Shown here: positions 1-5,987 of the stretch, piece by piece
Position numbering within the stretch: position 1 is the first letter of the stretch
Layout: each line of letters starts with the position of its first letter
Assembly: GCA_963558075.1 (NCBI GenBank)
Contig: CAUWFN010000035.1
Location: 1-21,394, forward strand
DNA from: CALHKP01 sp963558075
GTDB lineage: Bacteria; Bacillota; Clostridia; Peptostreptococcales; Anaerovoracaceae
Length of the DNA: 21,394 nucleotides
Reading direction: 5' to 3'
Position numbers and translations under genes: made by a program
The notes under the pieces: generated by a model
Database searches by the model: none
What the model saw: the letters and a program-made list of their open reading frames with translations, nothing else
What the model was told of the DNA's origin: nothing

Positions 1-4
1 TTTA

Positions 5-28
5 TTTACTTAAAATATTTTAAGTAAA
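5..28. repeat. 24-bp perfect palindrome
   Basis: Bases 5-16 (TTTACTTAAAAT) are exactly complementary to 17-28. The palindrome is pure AT apart from one C and one G. It lies beyond the terminator of the ABC operon, so it could be an operator or the end of a repeat belonging to the next locus, which is outside the window. The rest of 29-189 shows nothing I can name. Confidence 0.5.
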
Positions 29-189
29 AACCTTTAACTATACTACTGCTGGAAATATAAAAAGTCAACAAAAAATATAATCCTACACATAATCTTCACA
101 TAAAATAATGACGAAAAATTCCCTTTATATAAGCTGTATCTACTGAAAACACCGCTATTCAAGCTATCGACTTCTTAAGTCTCTTCGAT

Positions 190-229
190 CAAAAAAAGCA
201 AAACCTCCATCCCGAAGGATGAAGGTTTT
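190..229 (-). terminator. Intrinsic terminator of the ABC exporter operon
   Basis: On the minus strand a 13-bp stem (AAAACCTTCATCC with GGATGGAGGTTTT, one U-G pair) closes a UUCG tetraloop. It is followed two bases later by seven T residues (plus positions 191-197). It lies about 20 bp past the stop codon of the second ABC half-transporter and is a textbook Rho-independent terminator. Confidence 0.93.
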
Positions 230-247
230 ACCATCACTTTTTAGAAA

Positions 248-1903
248 TTAAATATTTTGAGGTAGATTGATTTCTTTTTTCATTTCATATATTTTATCTG
301 CAATATTTAGCGTGCTCTTTCTGTGGGAAACGAGAACTGCCGTCCTATCGTCTATCTCCGAAATAGATTTTAGAATTATTCCCTCGTTAAGAGCATCTAG
401 ATTGCTTGTTGGCTCATCGAGAAGTATGAAGGGGCGATCAGAAAGGAAGCTTCTTGCAATTCCGATTCTTTGCCTTTGTCCTCCAGATAGATTATCACCA
501 AGCTCTGAAACTTTAGCATCATAGCCTCCGGGAAGACTCATAATGAACTCATGAATCGAAGCTTTTTTCGCGGCCTCGATTACTTCCTCTCTCGAAGCAT
601 TTAAATTTCCAATCCTTATATTATTTTCAATAGTATCTCTGAAAAGCCAGGTCTCTTGTGTCACGTCCCCTTGCCAGCTTCGTAGCTGTTTTGTTCTTAT
701 ATCTCTTACATCTTCTCCTGACACTTTCACTTTTCCAGAATCTGCATCCCAAAACCTCATAAGAAGCTTGAGAATAGTTGATTTTCCGCTTCCGCTCTCA
801 CCGAAAATTCCATAAATCTTCCCAGTCTCAAAGGCCATAGACATATCGTCTAAAACCTTTTTATTATCATAAGAAAAATTAACATTCTCAAGAGCTGCGC
901 CATCAAAGGAAATCCCCTCTGAATCTCCTGGAATTTCTGCTACTACAGGCTCCTCTTCCAGTAGACTGAGCACCCTCTCTCCAGATGCAAGGGTCTGATT
1001 CAGGTTGTTTGAGAGATTTGATAATGCAGTCACTGGACCAAAGGAAGACATAGTTGTAACTGTACATATAACAGCCTCTTCAAATCCAACAGATCCATTC
1101 ATATACATAATGGCTTCTGCTACAAGCACAGAGGCTGATGTAAGAATTATTGTAAGACCTGTTACAGCCTTTTGATGCGCCTCATATTCTGAGAGCAGCA
1201 TCTTTGATGGTTCTAGATTATGCGACTTCTCTAGCAACTCACTTTTTCGTTTCTCGCCGTGAGAATACTGCATCGTTTCCTCTATTCCTCGTATAGAATC
1301 GAGGACAAAGCTATTCAGATTGCCTATTTCCGCTCTATATTCCACGCCAACTGCATTTCCTCGTTTTCCATTCGCAAGAGGTATGAGTATGCCAACAAAG
1401 ATATATCCTAAAAGGAGCAAAGATGCTGCTAGCATGCTGTAGCTTCCGACAAACCAGAGTACTGCCGCCGAAGTGATAACTGCTATTGCTATAGGGGAAA
1501 CTGTATGCGCATAGAACACCTCTAGAAGCTCTATGTCTGATGTGATTACTGATATAAGGTTTCCCTTGTCTTTCCCATCTAGCTTTGCCGGTGCAAGTCT
1601 TCTCATGGCGGCAAATACCTTGTGTCTAATCATCGCCAAAATTCTAAAGGCAATATAGTGATTTGAATACTGCTCCACGTAGTGAAAAATTCCTCTAAAA
1701 ACAGCCGCTGCAATCAAAAGTCCAAACAAAGCAGATGATTTTTCTATTACAGCCATGGCTCCTGCCGCCGTGACAAATACAGCACACAGATTTCCGAGGC
1801 TTCCGATAATTACAGCAACAATCATCACCGGAACAAGGGGCTTTATCAGGCCAATCAAAGCAAGCATCACCTTTGCTCCGCTTCTTCTTTTATTTTTCTC
1901 CAT
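248..1903 (-). CDS. CydC-like ABC half-transporter (permease plus ATPase)
   Basis: This is a 551-residue fused half-transporter with a membrane domain at about residues 10-305 and a nucleotide-binding domain at about 330-545. The ATPase motifs are complete: Walker A GESGSGKST (K374), Q-loop Q416, signature LSGGQ (472-476), Walker B with D496 and E497, and switch H527. I chose the ATG at 1903 because GAGAGG lies nine bases upstream; the in-frame GTG at 1909 is only three bases from it. The gene overlaps the end of its partner by 14 bp, which suggests translational coupling. The pair resembles the CydDC class, which in E. coli exports cysteine and glutathione. The substrate here is unknown, and no cytochrome bd genes are in the window. 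Confidence 0.85.
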   Translation of the reverse strand: MEKNKRRSGAKVMLALIGLIKPLVPVMIVAVIIGSLGNLCAVFVTAAGAMAVIEKSSALFGLLIAAAVFRGIFHYVEQYSNHYIAFRILAMIRHKVFAAMRRLAPAKLDGKDKGNLISVITSDIELLEVFYAHTVSPIAIAVITSAAVLWFVGSYSMLAASLLLLGYIFVGILIPLANGKRGNAVGVEYRAEIGNLNSFVLDSIRGIEETMQYSHGEKRKSELLEKSHNLEPSKMLLSEYEAHQKAVTGLTIILTSASVLVAEAIMYMNGSVGFEEAVICTVTTMSSFGPVTALSNLSNNLNQTLASGERVLSLLEEEPVVAEIPGDSEGISFDGAALENVNFSYDNKKVLDDMSMAFETGKIYGIFGESGSGKSTILKLLMRFWDADSGKVKVSGEDVRDIRTKQLRSWQGDVTQETWLFRDTIENNIRIGNLNASREEVIEAAKKASIHEFIMSLPGGYDAKVSELGDNLSGGQRQRIGIARSFLSDRPFILLDEPTSNLDALNEGIILKSISEIDDRTAVLVSHRKSTLNIADKIYEMKKEINLPQNI

Positions 1904-3734
1904 CTTCACTCACCTCTCCGCAGTAGTCTTCGTATTTTTTCTGCGCATCAAAGCTTTCCCTGTACTCATAGCATGAGTTCATAAGCTCATCATGTTTTCC
2001 AAATCCTTCGATGCGTCCGTTTTTCATATAATATATGCATTCTGAATCGATACAGTTTTTCAGCCTGTGCGAAATCAAAAATACAAGCTTATCCTCTGCA
2101 AGTTTTCGAATTACAGACATGATTATTTCCTCGCTTTCGGCATCGATGCTTGATGTCGCCTCATCGAAAATATATACCTTGCAGTCTCTTAAAAGTCCCC
2201 TTGCAAGAATAAGTCTCTGGCACTGTCCTCCAGAAAAGTTGCTTCCCTTCTCCAAAAGCTCTGTATCAAGTCCGTTTTTTTCCTTCAATGTATCCCAAAG
2301 ATTTACCTTTTGGAGAGTTTCTATCATTTCATCATCTGTTGCATCTGGCTTTGCAATTGCAAGATTATATCTCACCGTTCCCTTGAAAATATAGCTATAG
2401 TGCTTTACAAGCATCACGTTTTTCATAAGAGATTTTTCTTTTATTTCCGAAAGCTCCGCATCACCAAAACGGATGCTGCCCTCATATCCTGTATTTCTTT
2501 TGGAAAGTATTCCCGCAAGAGTACTTTTTCCACATCCAGATTTTCCTACAAATGAATACAGCCCACATGCCTTTGTATCTATATTGATGTTTTCTAAGAC
2601 TTTTTCGCCCTCGCCATAGGAAAATTCCATATTGCTTATATGCAATCCTTGCTTTAGGCTCGGTATATTGTCAAGCTCAGTTCCCAGGCCTTCACTTTGT
2701 TCGGCGCTAGGAAAACCTGCTCTCTTGAGACCCGGGCCTTCGCTTTGTTCGGCGCTAGGAAATTTAAGTTCGCCGTCCTCGCTTTCCTCCATGTTTAGCA
2801 GAGCAAACATTTTGTCGCTTGCCGCCATTCCATTCATCGCAATATGAAAGAAGGATCCGAGCAGCCTCAGCGGTATAAAAAATTCGCTCGCAAGAAGCAC
2901 TATCATCAAAGCTCCGGCAATCCCAAGTTCTCCAGAAATATATGCTACTGCCCCAGTTATAATTCCCGCTGCCGCACCTCCATAGGCGATAATATCCATA
3001 ACACTTGTGGAATTAAGCTGCATCATCAAAACCTTCATCGTTACTTTTCTAAAGTTTTCTGACTCTGCATCCATTTTTTCTGCCGCTTTTTCATCAGCCG
3101 AATAGATTTTGAGAGTCGTAAGGCCTTGTAGGTTTTCCAAAAAACTGTCTCCGAGCTTTCCGTACGCACCCCAGTATTTGCCAAGCAACTTCTTTGCTAT
3201 TTTCTGAACAAAAACAATCGAAGCCGGTATAAGTGGAACGCATAAAAGAAGAACTGCCGCCGCCTTTAAGGAAACAAAGCTAAGTACAGCAAACAGCGTA
3301 AGCGGAGCAATACAGCTATAAAAAAGCTGAGGAACGTATCGCCCAAAATAAATCTCAAGCTGCTCTACCCCCTCTGAGGAAAGCTGCATAAGTTCCGAAG
3401 TTGAAAGCTTCTCCCTATAGGAAACACCCTCTTTCAGAAGCTTGGAATATATCAAAGCCCTTATAGTTCCTTTGATGTTAACACTTGCTTCATACGACTC
3501 CTCTTCGGCTTTTTTCTCGCAAAAGAATCTCACTGCTGCAAATGCGATAATTATTCCGATGCAAAGGCCAATCCATGTCATTTTCGCAAGACCTAATTCG
3601 AGCATATAAAATATACTGCAAATTGATCCTACTGTTATAATCTGCCCTACTAGCGAAATCATTTTCCACATAACACATTTTCCGATATGCGCTTTTGATT
3701 CCGGCGCAAGGCTCATAAGTCTTCTATCAATCAT
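1890..3734 (-). CDS. CydD-like ABC half-transporter (permease plus ATPase)
   Basis: This 614-residue half-transporter has a membrane domain at about residues 20-310 and a nucleotide-binding domain at about 360-590. Walker A is GKSGCGKST (K403), the signature is FSGGQ (500-504), Walker B ends in D524-E525 and the switch histidine is H556. The Q-loop glutamine appears to be replaced by H445 in VKHYSYIF, so the two ATP sites of the heterodimer are probably not equivalent. The linker (about 322-355) carries a duplicated FPSAEQSEG segment. The ATG at 3734 has GGGGGGAG eight bases upstream; the GTG at 3743 sits directly on that ribosome binding site. The start lies two bases after the stop of the DUF454 gene. 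It most likely forms a heterodimer with the next gene product; the substrate is not determined. Confidence 0.85.
   Translation of the reverse strand: MIDRRLMSLAPESKAHIGKCVMWKMISLVGQIITVGSICSIFYMLELGLAKMTWIGLCIGIIIAFAAVRFFCEKKAEEESYEASVNIKGTIRALIYSKLLKEGVSYREKLSTSELMQLSSEGVEQLEIYFGRYVPQLFYSCIAPLTLFAVLSFVSLKAAAVLLLCVPLIPASIVFVQKIAKKLLGKYWGAYGKLGDSFLENLQGLTTLKIYSADEKAAEKMDAESENFRKVTMKVLMMQLNSTSVMDIIAYGGAAAGIITGAVAYISGELGIAGALMIVLLASEFFIPLRLLGSFFHIAMNGMAASDKMFALLNMEESEDGELKFPSAEQSEGPGLKRAGFPSAEQSEGLGTELDNIPSLKQGLHISNMEFSYGEGEKVLENINIDTKACGLYSFVGKSGCGKSTLAGILSKRNTGYEGSIRFGDAELSEIKEKSLMKNVMLVKHYSYIFKGTVRYNLAIAKPDATDDEMIETLQKVNLWDTLKEKNGLDTELLEKGSNFSGGQCQRLILARGLLRDCKVYIFDEATSSIDAESEEIIMSVIRKLAEDKLVFLISHRLKNCIDSECIYYMKNGRIEGFGKHDELMNSCYEYRESFDAQKKYEDYCGEVSEDGEK
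2683..2762 (-). repeat. In-frame 48-bp tandem duplication in ABC linker
   Basis: Bases 2683-2714 and 2731-2762 are 32-bp copies differing at two positions, offset by 48 bp (16 codons). In protein terms they encode FPSAEQSEGPG (residues 325-335) and FPSAEQSEGLG (341-351). They fall between the membrane domain and the ATPase domain, where length variation is tolerated. The local GC content is higher than in the flanking coding DNA. Confidence 0.85.
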
Positions 3735-3736
3735 AA

Positions 3737-4117
3737 CTAGCACTCCCCCCTTGGGCCATCAGCGGTTTTGATTCTAAATACAAAGTAAATAACATGAAAC
3801 ACCCATACGGCTACAAGACAGATTCGCCCTACCGCACTCTCATTCATAGCTGCAAATCCAATGGCCATAACAGCTGTAACCGATACCATTACAGTAATTT
3901 TGCTTTTTCGAGTCAAAGTCTTTTCCTGAACAAAGCCTTCCAGGTGGCGTTTATAAAGCTTAGAATTCACGAATTTATCGTGAAGAGTCACAGAACTTCT
4001 AGCAAGGAAGAACACCGCCGCCATGTAAAGCGGCACTGTAGGTAGAATCGGAAGAAATATTCCAATGCTTCCAAGAACAAAACATATGCACCCGAGTGCA
4101 GCAAATAAAAGTCTCAT
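3737..4117 (-). CDS. DUF454 (YbaN-type) inner membrane protein
   Basis: A 126-residue hydrophobic protein. The family hallmark is visible at residues 14-40: a first membrane helix, then GIFLPILPTVPLYMAAVFFLARSS and a short amphipathic stretch, LHDKFVNSKLY. Two more membrane helices follow at about 75-95 and 97-115. The family is small and widespread and has no assigned biochemical role. It heads the operon with the two CydDC-like half-transporters, two bases upstream of the first, so it may assist or regulate that exporter; this is inference from position only. GAGAGG lies about six bases before the ATG. Confidence 0.85.
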   Translation of the reverse strand: MRLLFAALGCICFVLGSIGIFLPILPTVPLYMAAVFFLARSSVTLHDKFVNSKLYKRHLEGFVQEKTLTRKSKITVMVSVTAVMAIGFAAMNESAVGRICLVAVWVFHVIYFVFRIKTADGPRGEC

Positions 4118-4180
4118 AATTACCTCTCTTTAAATAAAATTTCAATAGTTGTGTTCGCATTGTAGCAATGCAGCGTTGTG

Positions 4181-4204
4181 GCAATGTAGCAATGTAGCAA
4201 TGTA
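4181..4204. repeat. 8-bp tandem repeat, three units
   Basis: GCAATGTA occurs three times head to tail, preceded by looser relatives at 4158-4180 (GCATTGTAGCAATGC is itself a small inverted repeat). It lies 65-90 bp upstream of the DUF454 start, inside the probable promoter or leader of that operon. A slippage-prone copy number there could alter spacing. Confidence 0.8.
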
Positions 4205-4351
4205 GCGTTATTGTGTTAGCCTTGCTATTTTTCTCAGCAGCGTTAGCTTTGATACTCACTTGCGCTAACTAACACACTTGGCTAACTGACATACGCGGTT
4301 GATTTACACACTTGGCTAACTTTGATAATCACGTCCATGGTGATTTTTGGC

Positions 4352-4367
4352 GTTAGTTATAACTAAC
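4352..4367. promoter_or_regulatory. 16-bp perfect palindrome, operator-like
   Basis: GTTAGTTATAACTAAC is a perfect palindrome built from two inverted copies of the hexamer that recurs across this intergenic region. It is the size of a homodimeric repressor site (TetR, MarR and GntR types all use such sites). The cognate regulator is not identifiable. Confidence 0.55.
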
Positions 4368-4384
4368 CATTCTGCATTTTTTTA

Positions 4385-4400
4385 CCGACCACTTGGTCGG
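4385..4400. promoter_or_regulatory. Inverted repeat CCGACC-ACTT-GGTCGG, operator-like
   Basis: A 6-bp GC-rich perfect inverted repeat with a 4-base centre. The T-tract is on the wrong side for a plus-strand terminator and becomes A residues on the minus strand, so it is not a terminator in either direction. GACC/GGTC inverted repeats of this size are typical TetR-family operators, which is inference. Confidence 0.45.
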
Positions 4401-4516
4401 CTTGCTATGTGAGTAGCGGTTTGAGTTAGCCACTTGTGTCCGTTGCTGGAATTCTCCGCTAGTGTTAGCTGCTGAAGTCAACTGCCAAAATTAGCTACCC
4501 CTAACTCAATTACATT

Positions 4517-4534
4517 GGTTAGTATACACTAACC
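4517..4534. promoter_or_regulatory. Operator-like inverted repeat upstream of GNAT gene
   Basis: GGTTAGTATACACTAACC has perfect 7-bp arms around a 4-base centre. It lies about 40 bp upstream of a TTGACA box at 4574-4579, and a further half-site (ACTAAC, 4595-4600) falls in the probable core promoter. This arrangement suggests a repressor controlling the GNAT gene, but the regulator is not in evidence. Confidence 0.5.
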
Positions 4535-4573
4535 CTATTATATTGTCAACCCTTTAACAATTATTTTTAAAAC

Positions 4574-4616
4574 TTGACATGATAATAATAACGAACTAAC
4601 CTATTTATAATATAAT
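4574..4616 (+). promoter_or_regulatory. Probable promoter region of the GNAT gene
   Basis: A consensus -35 TTGACA is at 4574-4579. The element 17 bp downstream is a poor -10 (TAACCT, 4597-4602), whereas two good TATAAT boxes (4606-4611 and 4611-4616) are 26 bp or more away. Either the weak -10 is used or the TTGACA is incidental. The exact start of transcription cannot be decided by reading. Confidence 0.35.
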
Positions 4617-4638
4617 TTAAATGACGGGAGGATGTTCT

Positions 4639-5100
4639 ATGAAATACGAAATTCGAAAGTCTTCTGACTACATGCAGTACAAAACACTCTTCGAAGCAGC
4701 TGGCCTTGAATTTAATACAGATGAAACTGGTACCAAACCGGAAGGCTTTGTTACAAGCTTCTATTGCACTGATGAATTCGGACAGATTATTGGTGCATCT
4801 GCAATCGCATGCAAAAAAAGCCTCTATGTAATCAATGATATTGCTGTGACGGAAAATCTTCGAAACCAGAAAATCGGAGAGGCACTTCTGAAGCGCTCTA
4901 TGGACTATATCATAAATCAAGGAGCCGATTCCATATACATAACTGCAAGAGCGCCAGGCTTCTTCAAAAAATATGGCTTTTTTAACCTCAAGCCATCTGA
5001 TGTACCTGATATTTTCGGTTGCCTAAGCTGCGCGCAGTACGGCAAAACATGCTCGCCCGTATTTATGAAAAAAGACCTCCGCAGGTCTCAGGCAATTTAA
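4639..5100 (+). CDS. GNAT-family N-acetyltransferase with C-terminal cysteine motif
   Basis: A 153-residue protein, the only gene on the plus strand. Acetyl-CoA binding motif A is clear at residues 67-84: a hydrophobic strand, then VTENLRNQKIGEALLK with the pyrophosphate-binding QKIGEA turn. The usual late YGF follows at 112-114. The C-terminal part carries CLSC (C128, C131) and C138, so it may bind a metal or act on a thiol-bearing substrate; the acceptor is unknown. GGGAGG at 4626-4631 places the start at 4639; an in-frame ATG at 4621 has no ribosome binding site. The gene stands alone between two repeat-filled noncoding stretches. Its last codons overlap a minus-strand terminator hairpin. 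Confidence 0.85.
   Translation: MKYEIRKSSDYMQYKTLFEAAGLEFNTDETGTKPEGFVTSFYCTDEFGQIIGASAIACKKSLYVINDIAVTENLRNQKIGEALLKRSMDYIINQGADSIYITARAPGFFKKYGFFNLKPSDVPDIFGCLSCAQYGKTCSPVFMKKDLRRSQAI
5066..5088 (-). terminator. Minus-strand terminator inside the 3' end of the GNAT gene
   Basis: On the minus strand AGACCT-GCGG-AGGTCT forms a 6-bp stem with a 4-base loop and runs into a tract of six T residues (plus 5068-5073). It would stop transcripts coming leftward from the repeat array at 5123-5752 before they cross the GNAT gene. No minus-strand gene ends here, so its target would be a noncoding or readthrough transcript. Confidence 0.6.
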
Positions 5101-5122
5101 TTTATCAAAAGCAAGATTAAAG

Positions 5123-5389
5123 AATTTTCGAAGGGCAATGGATGCATAAATCGAAAATTTGTCAAATCTGCTTCCGGTTTTTGAAGGGCAATGGATGCAG
5201 ATTCTAGAAAATCCCTATATATGCTTCAAATGAGCACGGTAAAAACGTATGCATATTTTAGCTTTCGTGAAAAAATGCATACTTTTTCATCTATAGGAGT
5301 GGATGCATAAATTGAGTTTGCCCAATTTATGCTTCAATTTAGATCAAAAAAAGGGATGCAGTTTTGCAATAAAATGAAAAACTGCTTGC
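5123..5389. repeat. Hairpin-unit array, block I (GGATGCA / TGCTTC), five units
   Basis: Left 7-mers start at 5140, 5193, 5247, 5301 and 5354 (GGATGCA; GTATGCA in the third). Right motifs start at 5169, 5222, 5276, 5330 and 5383 (TGCTTC or a variant; TGCATAC in the third). Every left-to-right offset is 29 bp, leaving exactly 22 variable bases, and the pitch is 53-54 bp. In the third unit both arms change together and pair perfectly. In the fourth unit the arms extend to 10 bp (GCATAAATTG/CAATTTATGC). Units one and two also share GAAGGGCAATGGATGCA (5130-5146, 5183-5199), and 5123-5131/5151-5159 form another 9-bp hairpin. Confidence 0.85.
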
Positions 5390-5403
5390 ATTTCAGATTT
5401 ACT

Positions 5404-5483
5404 ATGGACCCCAAAGTGTGGACACAAGGCAGATAACTTTTTCATACTATTCAAAATGTGGCATCCTAGAATGTGGACACAGG
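5404..5483. repeat. Direct repeat TGTGGACACA-type, two copies, middle of array
   Basis: Two related segments of about 25 bp (TGG..CC, then AAAG or AGAA, then TGTGGACACA..GG) lie at 5405-5429 and 5459-5483. The shared TGTGGACAC starts at 5417 and 5472. They take the place of two units between blocks I and II and keep nearly the same pitch. The first copy (TGGACCCCAAAGTGTGGACA) reminds me of IS3-family terminal sequences, but there is no transposase and I cannot verify that resemblance. Confidence 0.6.
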
Positions 5484-5505
5484 TCTATCTCAATTAGAAT
5501 CAGTG

Positions 5506-5752
5506 ATTTACAGCATAGTTTTTGAATTCTCAAATCATGCTGTAAATTTCCAATCAAAAAACAGCACGTATCGTGTTTTTCTAAAACATGCTGTAATAAG
5601 TCGAGGCCATTTACAGCAGATATCTCGGTTTACGGATTTGTGCTGTATCTAGCCGGCGAAAAGTACAGCACAGATGCAAGGTTCACAATTCCTGCTGCAT
5701 GCAGCCGGCCAAAAGTACAGCACAGATTCAAGGTTTTTGTATTTGTGCTGTA
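5506..5752. repeat. Hairpin-unit array, block II (TACAGCA / TGCTGTA), five units
   Basis: Left 7-mers start at 5509, 5560, 5612, 5664 and 5716. The inverse right 7-mers start at 5538, 5589, 5641, 5693 and 5746. The offset is 29 bp (30 in the last), and the pitch is 51-53 bp. Pairing is perfect in units one, three and five; unit two has AACAGCA and unit four ends TGCTGCA. The first unit has 11-bp perfect arms (5506-5516/5537-5547). Units four and five share a 31-bp segment with two differences (5651-5681, 5703-5733), which points to recent duplication. Loops of 22 bases differ between most units. Confidence 0.87.
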
Positions 5753-5753
5753 A

Positions 5754-5789
5754 AAAAAACAGACTTGCGATTTTTGCAGTCTGTTTTTT
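5754..5789. terminator. Bidirectional intrinsic terminator at right end of array
   Basis: AAAAAACAGACT (5754-5765) pairs perfectly with AGTCTGTTTTTT (5778-5789), giving a 12-bp stem with A and T tracts on both sides. It can act on either strand: leftward for the WYL regulator transcript, or rightward for a transcript of the array. Confidence 0.75.
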
Positions 5790-5904
5790 CTCCTATTATT
5801 AATCCTTATTGATGCTTAAGAACTTTTCGTTTTGTGCATATGATGAAACTAAACTTCTTATACCTGGTAACAGATACCCTTTTTTATCTTATGTATGAGT
5901 TTTC

Positions 5905-5987
5905 GCATGTATTGCGCCGAAGTACTTTGTTCACCTTGTCTCTGGCGGCCGAGCTACCTTCTCACAGAAGTCCCGTTCACCTAGCTA
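5905..5987. other. GC-rich island abutting the WYL gene stop codon
   Basis: Between AT-rich flanks, about 5911-5990 is markedly GC-rich. It starts within the last codons of the WYL gene and includes that gene's stop. On the minus strand it contains a small hairpin (CTTCT-GTG-AGAAG) and two partial copies of AGGTGAAC followed by ACTTC. Read on the plus strand it stays open through IAPKYFVHLVSGGRATFSQK, but there is no start or ribosome binding site for a real gene. It may be a dispersed repeat or an old insertion. The rest of 5790-5984 shows nothing else. Confidence 0.45.

Larger units (their letters stand above)
4140..4600. repeat. Array of GTTAGY / RCTAAC sites in divergent intergenic region
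   Basis: The 520-bp gap between the divergent DUF454 and GNAT genes has no credible ORF but is dense in one hexamer. Plus-orientation GTTAGC or GTTAGT starts at 4215, 4242, 4352, 4425, 4464 and 4518. The reverse (RCTAAC) starts at 4264, 4268, 4281, 4315, 4362, 4528 and 4595. Partial sites lie at 4490 (ATTAGC) and 4500 (CCTAAC). A 16-mer, ACACACTTGGCTAACT, is repeated exactly at 4272 and 4306, and a 13/16 inverse copy lies at 4424-4439. The density and the palindromic pairs look like binding sites for a repressor or an iteron-type protein. No binding protein can be assigned. Confidence 0.7.

Noticed and set aside
3735..3743. Upstream GTG start for the CydD-like gene
   Set aside because: The GTG lies directly on the GGGGGGAG ribosome binding site; the ATG nine bases downstream has the correct spacing.
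4385..4400. Intrinsic terminator
   Set aside because: The T-run lies before the stem on the plus strand and becomes an A-run after it on the minus strand, so it cannot terminate either way.
4621..4638. Upstream ATG start for the GNAT gene
   Set aside because: The strong GGGAGG lies after it and belongs to the ATG at 4639.
5123..5752. CRISPR array
   Set aside because: The repeated parts are only 7 bp inverted motifs of two different sequences, not near-identical 24-37 bp repeats. No cas genes are present, and the spacing of 22 bases is too short for ordinary spacers.
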